A stretch of 64,000 nt of DNA from Monosporascus cannonballus (taxonomy: Eukaryota; Ascomycota; Sordariomycetes; Xylariales): NCBI GenBank assembly GCA_004154925.1, contig QJNS01000170.1, positions 106,001-170,000 of the forward strand, read 5' to 3'. Below are positions 48,783 through 62,200 of this stretch, in pieces (position 1 is the first letter of the stretch; each line of letters begins with the position of its first letter). Both the position numbers and the translations under genes were made by a program. Below the pieces are notes generated by a model that saw only the letters and a program-made list of their open reading frames with translations, did no database searches and had not been told where the DNA came from.

Positions 48783-49149
48783 TATTATGACCCAATTAAG
48801 AGAGGGTCTCGGAAACGGTCACTTGACCGAAATAGAACCTAAGTAGGTCGAAACCACGTAATATAGATCCGGAGTGATCCAAGAGATTTAACGAGATCTA
48901 TACAGTTATCCAATATGGATCCGGAATGAACTAAGAGATTTAACGAGATCCATAAAAAGATATATACGTTCGCTATTTCCATAATTTAGATAATACCAGT
49001 TTATAATAATAATTCGTTACCTAAGACACTCTTAATATTACGAGACGTAATACGTTACTATATTTATTACTTAAAATCACTCGATATTTTTGCCAATATA
49101 AACCTGTACGACTAAGGTTTAATAGTTAGTTAAACCCCTAGCCGTTCTA
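48783..49149 (-). repeat. Inverted LTR forming a palindrome with the right LTR of copy E
   Basis: Starts TATTATGACCC and ends near GCCGTTCTA. From about 48844 to 49149 it is the reverse complement of 48421-48780; 48783-48843 is the loop. The CG at 48781-48782 equals the internal base pair that normally adjoins this LTR end. Confidence 0.85.
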
Positions 49150-49505
49150 TTAAAAAATAAACATTTTATTAAATATTAAAGATATTCGTTTACTTTAATA
49201 AAAACAGCGTAAAAATTTAAATAATAAAATAATACAATTACGTTTTGTAATACTAAAGATATTTTGAATTGAAAGCTAATAAGTTACGAGTTTCACAAAT
49301 AATTATAATAAAAACAGTTAAAATATGAAGTATGTTTAGTTACGTACCAGATTACTAACATACTGATAATGAGTTTAGAAATTAAAATAAATATATACGT
49401 TTATTAAATTTATAAATTAAATAATAATAACTTATAATATAATTTGTTATTTAAAATATTTTAGATATTATAAAGCATATTAAGTGATTTTATAATTTAA
49501 ATTTC
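49150..49505. other. AT-rich unassigned sequence
   Basis: No ORF or LTR seen; probably a degraded transposon. Its last five bases (ATTTC) are the target of family F copy 2. Confidence 0.4.
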
Positions 49506-49709
49506 TGCAAGATAATGGATAGCTATGAGCTGGGTAAGGTGATCTCCGACCAGTTATAAAGCAGATTCCAAGAAATAAATGTATTAGGTTATTTCCATCT
49601 GGCGTTTTTTACTAGCTGCTAGATAGTAGATTTATATTAATAAATAGGTCGGTGGCTGATCGGTAATGAATTGGTTACCAATCTTATTTTTAATGGTTAT
49701 ATTTTTATA
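49506..49709 (-). repeat. 3' LTR of family F copy 2
   Basis: Starts TGCAAGATAATGG; ends ATTTTTATA (from ATTCTCACA). Confidence 0.9.
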
Positions 49710-49725
49710 ATTATTTCCCTTTTTA

Positions 49726-52700
49726 AGCTATTAAGTTTTAATAATATTATTATTAATTTGATATAATATATTTCGTAAATTTAATTACGTATATTTGTCG
49801 ATAATTTACCGTTATATTATATTATAAGTAATTACCGTAATAATTAATAGGTATTATATTACGTAAATAATTATGTTCCGCTTAATTTCTTATTATAATT
49901 CGTTTTTAATTTTATTTTATTTAAATTTATTTAAATTCTTTTGCGTTTAAATTTTCATTTCTTTTATATATACGTTTTATTTGATATCCCTTTTTCCTTT
50001 ATTTTTATTTCGCCTTTTTCGTTTATTTTGCGTATTATTTCCGTTTTTTATATTCTTTTGCATAAGAAATTTCAAAAAAATTGTATTTTGACATTAATAA
50101 GAACTGGGATTTTTTTATTATTATTTTTTCGATGCCGATATTAAAATAAATATTAATCGTATTACGGGCGGCGATAAACCGTATTATATTTATGTAATAA
50201 AATATTATTTTGATTATTATATGGTTTATATTTAAATTCCGAACATTTTAAATTACGTTATAATTAATTATTATTATAAAAGCCTTTAAGCAGTAAATAA
50301 ATATTTTTAATAATATTAATATCGTTATTTGATTTCCGTTTAGATTTTAATTATTTTTAAAGATACCGCTTAAATAATTTCTTAATTCGGTATCGATAAT
50401 TAAAAATTAATTTACGAATTCGAAAAAGTTAGTATTATGGATATTTAATACGAACGTTCTAACGTAATTGCGGTTGGTCGTTAATTTAATATCCTTTATA
50501 AGTTCGAATTCGCTATTAATACAATTATTATTAAAAAATATAATTTTCTTAATATAACGGAGGTTAATTTCCGATCGTCCGTTATGGTTACGGAGGCTTA
50601 ATCTTAATAATATTTTATGAGTTTATAAATTTAATTTTTGTTATAGGTATTACGGTTTTTTTCTTATTATTCCGTAATTAATTTCTAATTAAGTATACTT
50701 TAAAAAAATGTTTATAAATAAAGCGATTTTCAAAGGCCGTTATATTATTACGTTTTTTGTTTACGAATATTTTCCGCCCGTTTTCCGACGCCTTAACAAA
50801 ATTTTAATATTTATTAATAACCATAATTAAAAAACGGTTTGATCCGGCAAAATTATTTCCAAATTTAGGTACGTTAAACGCTTTAAAGATAATACCTTAT
50901 TTCCGACTAATAACAAATTATATTCCGGTTATTTAGGCCATACTTTTTATAAAAAATAAAACATTTTTAAATTCTTTGCGAATTATACGATTAATAAATT
51001 TAATAAATATACCCGCCTTTGATTATCGTATATTTTCCGGTTATGTTTTGATAATTTTATATTAATTTTCTCAATAAGTTTTTAAAACTAATTAATATAA
51101 GGTTTAATAATTAAACGTAAAGCTTTATTTTCGAAATAAAAGTTCAATTTTTTTACGTTATTAATCGGTTTCCAACCGGTATATAATAAGATAATGATAC
51201 GTCAAAAGCTTAAAAATAATTATATAATTAAGTAATATTTTAATATTTATATTTTAAATTTACTTAAAATTATTTTTTATAATTTTTATAATTATTAAGT
51301 AATTAATTTCCGATTGAGTTATTATTATTTTACGGTTTTTAGGTTATTTTAATTTTTATATATATATTTAACTTTCTTTTTATATCGTTATAATATTTTA
51401 AACGCATATTTGAAATATTTTCAAAATTCTTATATTATATTTAGCAGGCTAACTTTTTTATTTAATTAGATATTTACATTCTTGCCGGTTATTTCAATAA
51501 CGAACGATAGTTTTTATTTCATATTTTTGTTATTTTTTATTAAGTCCAGTAATGTTATTTAAATATTATCCGATTTCCGGTTATATTACGGTTTTAATAA
51601 AAATATTAGAAATATATTATATATCCGGTAATATTTAATAAAAACAATTATTTTAAATACTGAAAAACCTATTATTTTTTAATCAGTATCTAAATATAAA
51701 TAAATATAAATTCTTTTTTAAATTTAAAATATTTAATTAATAAATTTACTTATTATTTTAATTAAAATTCTATAATTATATAATATTAATTATAATATGC
51801 TTTCTGGGCTGCCGCTATATTTTTCTAATATTCCTATATTATTCGATAAATAACTAGTATTTTTTCAAAATATATTTTAATTTCTTATATTTATTTTTTA
51901 TACCTTTATAAAAAGTATTTTATTATCTTTAAATAGAACTTATATCAGATTTCGAACGGAAAACGGCTAATAAACGAATTCCGTATTTTATTATATATAA
52001 ATTCCATATTTCGTAATATTTTTATTTAATTATTTTAAAATTTGTTAAATAATTACGGAAATAATATTTTAAGATTTATTAAGTAAATTCTATTTACTTA
52101 TTAATATATAAATAATAAACGGTCGATATTTGCCTTTTTAGTTTTGATTTTTATAAAAATGTATTTAAAATTAATTTATTAATAATTTATTTTTATTATT
52201 AATAATTCCGGTTATCGTATTAAATTTCTATTTAATCTCGTTATAAAATAGTCGGGCTAAATGAATTACGGTTAAGGTTTTAACCGTAAAACTAAATAAT
52301 TTTAATTTCGTAAAACGATCGATAATTACTAAAATTACGTTACATTTTAATTTGTTAAAATTTAAGTTTTTAGGAAATCCTATAATAAAATTTAACCATT
52401 TTTTTAGAAAAATTACTTCGGTAACGGCAAATGCTATAATTATTTATATAATTTATAACATAATTTTTTTATATTTTAATAATTCGGATAGTAGTTAATA
52501 TATTTTCAAATTTTATTTTTTATATTTTCCTGAAACATTCTTTTAATTATTAATTTTATCGTACGAATATATTTTATATATCTTATTTTTAGATTATTAT
52601 AATATTAATTAATTAATTATTTTCGTAATACGCTTTATAATACAATTACGAATTTATTCCGATAATATAAAACCTTATTTAAATTAAAGAAATATTTTCC

Positions 52701-55700
52701 CTTTATTTCAATTTGGTATTTAATTATATATATTAATTTTATAATGTTTAAATCATTAGTTTATAATTTTCGAATTTAATCGTAAAATTATCCGGAAATC
52801 TTCGCCTAAAATATTGTTTTATTTTTAAATAATGTTGGTACTAAAAAATATAAACTATATTAATTATAAATATTTATTTTAATATTAATTTCGTTTTTCC
52901 TAGATATTTCGAATTTCGATTATAATATAATTATAATTTATAATTACCGTTATTTAATTATTTATCGTATTATTACTATTATTTGCATTTATATTATTAT
53001 TTATAAATAATATATTTAGCAAATGTATAGTTTTTTATTTTTCTTTTTTCGAAACTTTCTTATAATTATGTAATAAAAACTTTCGGTTTTTTTTACGCAA
53101 ATAATAATTACTTAAATTTCCGTTATTTAAAATCTATTTAGAAATTTTGTAACAAACGAATTTTACGTCATTTTTATAAGGCCTTTTACCTTATTATAAT
53201 GCTTTAAATCGTATTATATATTTATAACTATTTTCCGTTCGTTTTACGGGATATTATTAATAAATCCGAATTTTCTAAGTAATATAAAAATTATATTTGA
53301 AAACACGATTTCCTTTAATATATAATCCTGGCGTTTAAATAACCTATTCGCCGGGTTCATAATATCCGGTTAATATTAAATTTTAAAATCAAATTATGTA
53401 AAATGATAAACCCATCGAATTAATCTCCACTTAAAGTTACGTATTAATACTTTTATTATATCCTTTAATATTATATAATCGGTAAATATTAAAAAAATTT
53501 CGTACCGTTAATGTATAATTATTAATATTTTAAGCTTTTTATAATAATTAATAATTTTTATTATGTTATAACTTACCACGTTTTGATTAAACTTAATTTT
53601 CATAATTAATATATAATTAAATAATAACATTTTTCGTATTTTTATAAAAATATCCGTAATATAATTTTTAGTAAAGCGTTTATTTTAGCCTTAAAACTTT
53701 TAATATTATTCTAATATCGGAAAATAAAACACTAATTAAAAAATATCTTTTAAATTTTAAAACGCTTTTTTAATTTTTTCGGATTACCGGAATTTTGTTA
53801 TATTACTTTTACCTTACGCCTTTTTAAAAACCTAATAACAAATTTAATAATACGCAAATAATAAGCAATAAACTTTCGAAAAAAATTCGCAAATTCCAAA
53901 AATATTTAAATATTATACATGAACTTTAACTTTGGTTATATTTCGATAATATCGACCCCTCGGCGATTTATTTCCAAACTCTTAATATTAATTATAAATT
54001 TTAAAAACTTTATTTTTATAAAAGAAATTTGCATTTAAACGTTTTAACAAAAAATTAATATCATAATAACCGTTCGTAAATTAATTTAAAATATTTCGCA
54101 CATTTGTTTTCGCTATCCGAATAAATAATTATATTATTTAAATATATTATATATATATAATTAATTAATTCAATTAATATTTTGTATATATAAGCTCAAA
54201 ATCTAATTAATACGTTAATAAAATTAAATAATATAATCGTATATTTAAATTACTTATATTATATTCGAAAAACGGTTTTTTATTAATCGCCTTTTTTAAT
54301 CTTAATATAATAATAAATATTCTTAAAATTAATTGTCGAAAATATCTTAATTAATTTTAAACGACTTATTATTTCTATAATTATATATCAAAAATAACGG
54401 TTTTTATTATTATCCGATTTAACTCTTTATAATTACCGTACAATTAAAACTGCTGTTTTTTTTAAATACGAATAATATTAATGCTTTTATGTCCGCTTTT
54501 AAATAACGTATCCGGCCTACCTTTGGGTTTTTTCGGATATATTTTTCGAATATTTTCCTGTAAGCTTTCAAAATAAGGTAAATTAAGCCGAATAAAAACA
54601 TTTTTCTTGGGAGTAAATTTATTACATATGTTGTCTTTAATAACTAAAGTTTTTTTTTTCGTTGTTTTTTTAGAATATATTTGATAAAAGTTCTTTAAAT
54701 ATAGAAAGAAATCGGTTATTCTTTATTTTAACTATTTCTCGAATTCCGAGATATTTAATTTTTCGGTTAAATTTATTAAATTAACGGTATAAATTTGCTT
54801 ACCGAAAAACATTAAATTTGCGATTTTTTACTGGTCGACCTTTTGCAATAATTCATATCATTATTAATATATAATTATATTTAATAAAACGCCTAACTTA
54901 CTTATTTTTGATTTAAATAATAAGAAATCGAGCGCTTTCCGGTTACGGCATATTACAAAATAAATTTAATTAAATTTTCTTTCGTTTCCGTTATTATTTA
55001 TTATACTAATAAAAATTTGATAAACCCTACAATATTTAATATATATAATATTAACGCTAATAAGGCCCGGAATATTTACGGAAATTTGTTGGAAATTAAG
55101 TTTTTTCGTTACCTTTTTGCCTATAATATTTACTTATATTTTAATATCTATATTTATTTTACTGCTATATTCTCCGTACTTTTTTTCATAAATACTCTCC
55201 TTTTAAAAGACGGCTTTATTTTAACCGTCGTATAGTAATTAGCCGAAATAAATTAAACGTATACGCTTATTCCGGCTCCTTTTTGGGTTTACATTTAAGG
55301 ATTAATTAGATTTATCGTTATATATTACGACGTTTTATACGGCCTTCGGAGATTTATTTCCGTATAACCGAGATAACAGGGTTTTCGTATCCCTTTTGGA
55401 TTTGTAATTTGCGTTTTTGTAATCTAGCTTCTTATAATTATAATATTTAAATAAGTTCTTATAAAAATTAAAAATATTAAGTCGTACGGATTTATTTTAA
55501 TCGTAATTAAATCGACGATTATCTACCTTCCGAATATAAAAACGCCCGCGATTTTATTATTTTTGTATAACGTTTTTAATTTGCTTTAAGGATCTTTTTT
55601 TCGAAAACGTTAAAATAAAATCGTTTATCCTTATTAATACCTTTGGCGGAAAATAATCGGTTTTTTTTTTCGCCTTTTTTCAGGCGTTTTAATAACGTTT

Positions 55701-56678
55701 TACCTTATTTATTACGTTATTAACTTATTTTAACTTAATGTTTTTTCATATTAAAATATTTTGTAAATTTAATATTAATTTATAAAAATAATTACAAATA
55801 AAAAACTTATTATTTTAATTATTTTCCAGGTTAAGGAGGTCTGTAAACTTTATTTTATAAATTAAAAGCCTTTATTTAACGTAAAAGTTTAACGGCAATT
55901 AATCGAATTGCTATCGTAATTCCATAAATTATGTCTTATATTCCTTATTAAAAAGATTAAGATTTACGTAATTTTTCCTAATAAAAATTTATAAATCTTT
56001 TATTTTGAATTTTTTTCGTAATTTAAATATTTAAACATAACGCGTTATAATTGTTAGACTTTCGTAATAAAAACGTCCATATGGCCCATAGCTTATTAGA
56101 TATAAATAAAAGTATTTCGCTTTAGCCCTTTAACATAAACTTCCGTAATAGCTTTTATTTAATTTTTTTAATTAACGTACGTTCGAAAAATTCCGGATAA
56201 TTATAATACAGTATTCGCTAATTATACTTAGGTTTTTATAACGATATCGCAATTAATTTATAAAGTTTTACTTTTTTAATTTATATTATTACTTATTATT
56301 CGTCCCGCTATCAGAATAATTCCAAATAATATTCGTTTTGTTAACAAATAATTTTTAAGATCTGGTTATTACTAAAAGGCTTAATCTTTTTCTATTTTGA
56401 ATTCCGAGACGTGGTCGTTATAAAATGTCCGTTTTCCGACCGTTTAATTGATAGTTATCGGAATATGTTTTTTATTATATATATAAGAGGATTTAAAATC
56501 CCGAGAACCGTAATTTTCTATTCGTTAAGACTTTATTATAAGTTTTTTAACCTGTTTTTATATCGTAATCGATCGATCGTTAATTAAGTTCCGATTAACG
56601 GTCTTTTCGATTGGTAACTTAGGTTCGTTTTACAGTCGGCGAACTTTGTTTTTAGTAATTATCGCATTATTTTTATGG
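49726..56678 (-). pseudogene. gag-pol of family F copy 2, RIP-inactivated
   Basis: Collinear with copy 1: the gag start near 56675 is now ATA (then NNAITTKN-like residues), and the region 54480-54600 matches 23520-23640 base for base apart from transitions. No long frame survives. Confidence 0.75.
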
Positions 56679-56693
56679 TAAAACTAAAAGAAT

Positions 56694-56899
56694 TATAAAA
56701 TAATAGATAACTATAAGCTAGATAAGGTAATCTCCGACCAATCGTAAAGCAGATTTTAAGAAGTAAATATATTAGGTTATTTCTATCTGCTGTTTTTTAC
56801 TAATTGCCGGATAGTGGATTTATATTAGTAAGTGGGTCGGTAGCTAATCGGTAGCTGGTCGGCTACTAGTCTTATCTTTATAGGAGCTATATTCTCACA
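56694..56899 (-). repeat. 5' LTR of family F copy 2
   Basis: 206 bp; ends ATTCTCACA like 25914. Confidence 0.9.
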
Positions 56900-58045
56900 A
56901 TTTTAATAAAATTGCAATTAATATAAACTTGTATTAATTAAAGCTAATATTTCGTTAAATTTCTAACCGTTATATACTATAAGTCTTTTTTAATAATATT
57001 ATTAATTGCTAAATCACAGCTTTTTAATTAAGATACTAATTAATATTTAATTTTCAGCTGTGATATAGATTTAAGTTAAAATTAAAAAAATCTCAAAAAT
57101 TAAATTTAACAATTTGCACCATATATTATAGTATGTTTATTCCGTATTATAACGATAAAATACAGGAATAAAAAATCTTAACTTTACGATAAAAAATATT
57201 TAAAAAAAACTCTATTTAAATGTAAACATATTTCCGTTTTTAAAATTTAAAAAAGTTGATAAATAAAATTTTCACTATAACAGTTTTCTTTAAAGAAAAT
57301 ATTTAAAACTAATTTAAGCCAGTAATAAAGAATTATCTAGAAAATGATAGAGCTAGTTAGAAAAAGATTACTAAAGTTTTTTTTTCAATTACGTGAATTT
57401 CGAAAAACAAGGTAAAAATTAATTCCGAAAATTCGTATAAAAAAGGACAATATTATAACAAATTTTATAATTATCATTAAAATACTGCCTTTAAAATATA
57501 CTGCTATTTTTAAAAGCTTTATGGTTAAAATAAAATAAATCGACGATAAAAAATAACTTAACCGATATATTATATAAAGGAATAAAAAAATATTATAAAA
57601 AAGAATTTATAAACTTTTTAAAATTTTAAATTTTCTATTGATAGATTAGAAAAATAACTGTAATTAATAATAAAATATACAAGCGCGGTATAAAAAGTAA
57701 TATATTTTTAAGATATAAAAACTATTAACTAACTAAGAAAAAAAGCAAAACGTACTTTTTATATAATATGAAATAATATCAAAACTTATAAAACTTAATT
57801 TGCTTTAAAAAACAGAATTAAAGCTGAGTTAAATACTTTAATTATAATACAGTAAAGTTTAAACCTTATGAATACTTAACGTCTAATATATCCCATTAAA
57901 ATATATAAATTCTTATACTTAAAAAGATTAATAAAAATAAAATAATAATTAAATTATTAAACTAATCGAGGCTTAATACCAATATAAACTATTTCAACAA
58001 ATTATATAACGCGGAATATAAAAAGATTCAAACCTACTTTAAATA
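56900..58045. other. AT-rich unassigned sequence with a small inverted repeat
   Basis: No ORF of note. Contains the inverted pair ATCACAGCT (57013-57021) and AGCTGTGAT (57056-57064), which could form a hairpin. Probably old transposon sequence. Confidence 0.4.
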
Positions 58046-59090
58046 TATGACGGCGAAAATTTAAGCAATTATTAAACCTAAGTCGTACGAGTTGATATTA
58101 GTAAAAGTATCGTAAAAGTTAAAGCAATAAGATATTTTAATTGCGCTTTGTAATACTAAAAGCATTTTAAAGAACGAAGTTATAAAAATATATAAGCTTA
58201 TTAATTTATTATTATTATATTAATAATCTAGTTTATAACTTTGTTACTATTAAGTTCATAATTCCGCTTATTAGTCTATGATTAATAAGTTAATAATCTA
58301 TTATATAAATTGATAAATTTGATTTTTTTAGTTCTCTTTATTACGACCGTTCTTAATGGCCGTAATTTACTAGATTATAATACGATGTTCTTTCTTTTAA
58401 AAATCTTATTTTAAAATATTCTTTATAATAAGTTTTCTAGTTTTATAATTATGTTAAATTATATTTTTAAACGTTATGTTCATAAAATAAAATAAAGATA
58501 TGTTTTAGTATATTTAGTTAAAATAGAATGTTTCAAAATTATATTATATTTTCTTTATTTTTAAAATAGGTTATTTAATTATTAATATCAGGAATGTTTT
58601 GTTATAAAAGTTATGTACGTTATAATCGATTATATAATAAAATAAACGTTTTTATTATTATAATCAGTGATTAGACAATTAAAACATCTTCTTTTAAAAT
58701 TCTTTGTTTAATTATTTTATATTTATCGAAAACGACAACCATAATAAATATAAGATACTATATTTATAAATTATGCCTATTTTGGAAATAAATTTAAATA
58801 TTTAAAATATTATAAATTTGAAATAATAATAAAACATAAGTTTTTAAAAATATAAACGTTATTAATTAAAATTTAGTTGATTTATAAATGTCGTTTTTAT
58901 TAAATCTTAATTAAAACGTAACTTTTAAATTTGTCGTTATTAATAGTTCTTTTAATAAGTATTACGTATTTCTAAAGGTTTTTGTCGATTTCTAGGTATT
59001 TTCAGAATTTAGATAATTTTTCTATTTAATTACGTATTAAATAAATCCGTTCTTTTTTACAAATAAAAATCCTTTTCATTTGTGACGGGC
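58046..59090 (-). mobile_element. Family A remnant: LTR and adjoining interior, cut by family C copy 2
   Basis: 58046-58382 is a family A LTR (starts TATGACGGCG, ends TTATAATA, followed by CGAT). The interior then follows, including the antisense-ORF region (unreadable) and, near 58975-59060, the chromodomain end as in copies A and B (GGTATTTTCAGAATTTAGATAA, minus strand). It stops where family C copy 2 inserted at 59091; the rest should lie beyond the window. Confidence 0.7.
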
Positions 59091-59280
59091 ACGATGCGTA
59101 GGTTGAACGGAGGCACGGCCTAACAAAGGTTTATATTCAAGGTGAGAAGAGAAAAGGAGAAACAGCTAGCCACCAGCAAAATGGCTACTTTCTATATATA
59201 TATAGGTAAGCTCGGGCTAAAAAGCTCGTTCCGTAAACTCGAACTGCCTTATAAGCTTTAACCTATAATATTACCCTTTT
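59091..59280 (-). repeat. 3' LTR of family C copy 2
   Basis: TGTGACGGGC...CCTATAATA, 190 bp. Confidence 0.92.
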
Positions 59281-62200
59281 TTTCGCCCTTAGAAAATAAC
59301 GAGGTTACGGCGAGGTGGCGGCGGCTTTACTTATACCTTTTTCTTTTTATCTTTATTCGTACCTTTACGCTTTCGCTAACCTTATTTTTATTTTTAAATA
59401 AATTTTTAAAATTATTAAGGGTTATTATATTTTCGAAATTATTACGTAATTCCTATATTGGTTCGGCGCAACCTGCCTATATTACGAATAATTTTTTTCG
59501 GCGACTACGGCTTATACGTTTTTTTTCGGCTTTTAATATACGTTTTATTATATACTTTTTTTCTTTTTTTTAATAATCTCGGTAATAATTAATTATTATT
59601 TAAAATTTAATTAAATAACAGATTTTTTATTATTAATTTTAAAAAGTTTATATCGAATTTCGAATATATTTTTAATAATACGTTTAACCTTACGGTATTG
59701 TACGGCGTAATTATAGTAATTTTATATTTAATATATATTTAAAATAACTTTTTAAATAATTATAAAATAATTATGTTTTTTAAATTTAATTATATTAAAT
59801 ATTTTATTTCGAAATGTAATACTTATTTTTTTAAAAACGCTAATTAATTATTTTTTCCGGACCTATATTAACGTTATAATAATTTATATAGATTTCGTAT
59901 TTTTTCGTAATTTCTTAATGAAATTAATAACTTTTTTTATTTTTGGGATTAATTAAAAAGTTATCGGTATTTTGTTAATAAGCTTTATATCGTACTTATA
60001 AATTAAAAAAAAAGTTTACTTTTAACGAAAAAGTCTTGCCGTTAAAGGCTAACTATATTGCCGGTAAAAATTCGGCCTAATTATATTATGCGTAATTTAT
60101 AAAATAATGCAAATATGCGAAAATTTTTTAATTAACTTTTTCCGTAATTCCGTTCGTTTAAAGGTAAAAAAATATATAAAGTTATTATTATATACTTATT
60201 AGGTTATATAAATAAATTCAAATTTATTCGTTTAGTTATTCCTTTTATCAGATATTAATCTTTTAGGAATACCGTAATATTTTTAATAATAAGTAATAAA
60301 ACATTAAACGTACGTTTTTACGTTTATGTTAAATATCGGATTTAACATAATTATTTTCGCAAAACAATTATTTAATATTATAAAAAAATCCTTTTTTTGT
60401 TTTATCGGTAAATTAATTATAAGATTTATCGAAAAATTCAAATAAAATTAGTTTAAAATAAATAAAGGCCGTAATAACCCTTTTTCGTTTTTTCCATACG
60501 TACGACTTATTATATACGTCGTAATTACAGTAAAAACGGCATATATCCTAAATTTATCCCGGCTAATAATAATTACGGATTAATATTATTAACGTAATGT
60601 TTTTTCCTAGATAGCCGGTAATATCAATATTATATACTTATTAAATTAATAACGTCCGAAATAATTTTTAAATAAGGACCTAAATATAATTTTTAAATTA
60701 TAAAAAATCCTTAAAATCGAAAAAATATTTTGTTATAAAAACTTTTATTATATTTATAACTAAAGGGAAATTACGTAACTTTTAAGCTACGGCGGCGTAT
60801 TTCATATTTAAGGTTTTATTTTTAATAACTTTTAAATCCTATATTTTTTAAAAAAACTTTTTCGAAAAATGTTTTTTATTGGAAAATATAATTAATTATT
60901 CGTTATTATTTTGTTTTAAATAAGTTGTAATTATTAAAATTTCCTAAATTCGCATTAATTCGTTAAATAATTATTTCTTCTTAATTAACGGGTTATCCGT
61001 TTTTTAAATTTAATATTTTGTTTGTTACGAAATACATTTTATAATTTGTAAAATATAATATCGGGTTAATTTATTAATTTACTAGGGCAATATTTAAAAA
61101 CGAAATTAAAAACGGATAAAAAACCGATTTATTAAATCTACTTTTTAATACATTTATAAATACTTATAAAATATTTAAGGTTTACGTAATTTATTAAAAT
61201 TATAAAAAGATTAAATAACCTTTAAAACTTCTTTTTTTATTCCGCCAATATTTTAACGATAATTAATAATTTTTTATTATATATTTCATAATTATATTTA
61301 ACTGGTAATAACTTTCTTAAAAAATATATAATTGGTTGTAAACGCCTTAATAAATCGAATTAAAATAAGCATTGTTTAATTGCTTAATCGGAATAATTTA
61401 CCTTTATTATTATTTCCTTTTTGAAATTTTAATACGTAAGAATAAACGTTATAATAAAAGCCTTTTTAAATCGGTCGAAAACTTATTATTTCTCGTTTTT
61501 CCAACGGAAAATAATCCCTTTCTTAATTAGTTATAAAAGGAGAACCGTTATTCCGTTAAAAATTTTTATAAAGGTTCGGTAAAAGTTAACAAATCTAATA
61601 AAATTCTTAATCCTTTTTACGGTAATAAAGGCTTTTTATTTTTAAATAACAGTTATTTTTTTAAGATTAATTTTTACACTTAATTTTATTTCGATAATAA
61701 ACCTTGAATATTTTTTTTTAAATTACGAATTTGCATTTATCCGAATCCAGCTTTAATTCTGTTTTCGTTAAACGGCAAAATACCAGCTTAATTTTAGTCA
61801 TATAGTCGGTTCGAAAACCGGACAAATAAATCAGTATAATATTTATATACGTAAAACAAAAATTATTAAAATAATGTTTTAACGTAATATTAATATAATG
61901 TTAAAAAACAACCGGTATACCGCTAAGGCCGAATAGGCATACCAGTTATTCGAAAAACCCGAAACCTATACGCAATACAGTTTTCCATTCGTTTTTCTAG
62001 CGGATACGTAACCGGTAAAAAGCCGTTCGAATATCGAATTTTGTAAACTACCGAGCCTATAATAAAGTTCGTAATATTTTTTTTATTAATAAAAAAATAA
62101 CGGGTTTGTTTCGTAATTTTATTTAACTTCTTATAATTTACGTAAAACCGTAAAACCCCGTTAAACCTTTTTACGAATAATACCGGGGTATTTACAAAAC

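Larger units (their letters stand above)
49506..56899 (-). mobile_element. Gypsy retrotransposon, family F copy 2, full length (7394 bp)
   Basis: LTRs at 49506-49709 (204 bp) and 56694-56899 (206 bp), flanked by ATTTC and ATTTT, a target duplication with one C-to-T change. Collinear with copy 1 at 18541-25914, same orientation. The polypurine tract AAAAAGGGAAATAAT (minus strand) sits beside the left LTR. RIP damage in the body is heavier than in copy 1. Confidence 0.9.
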
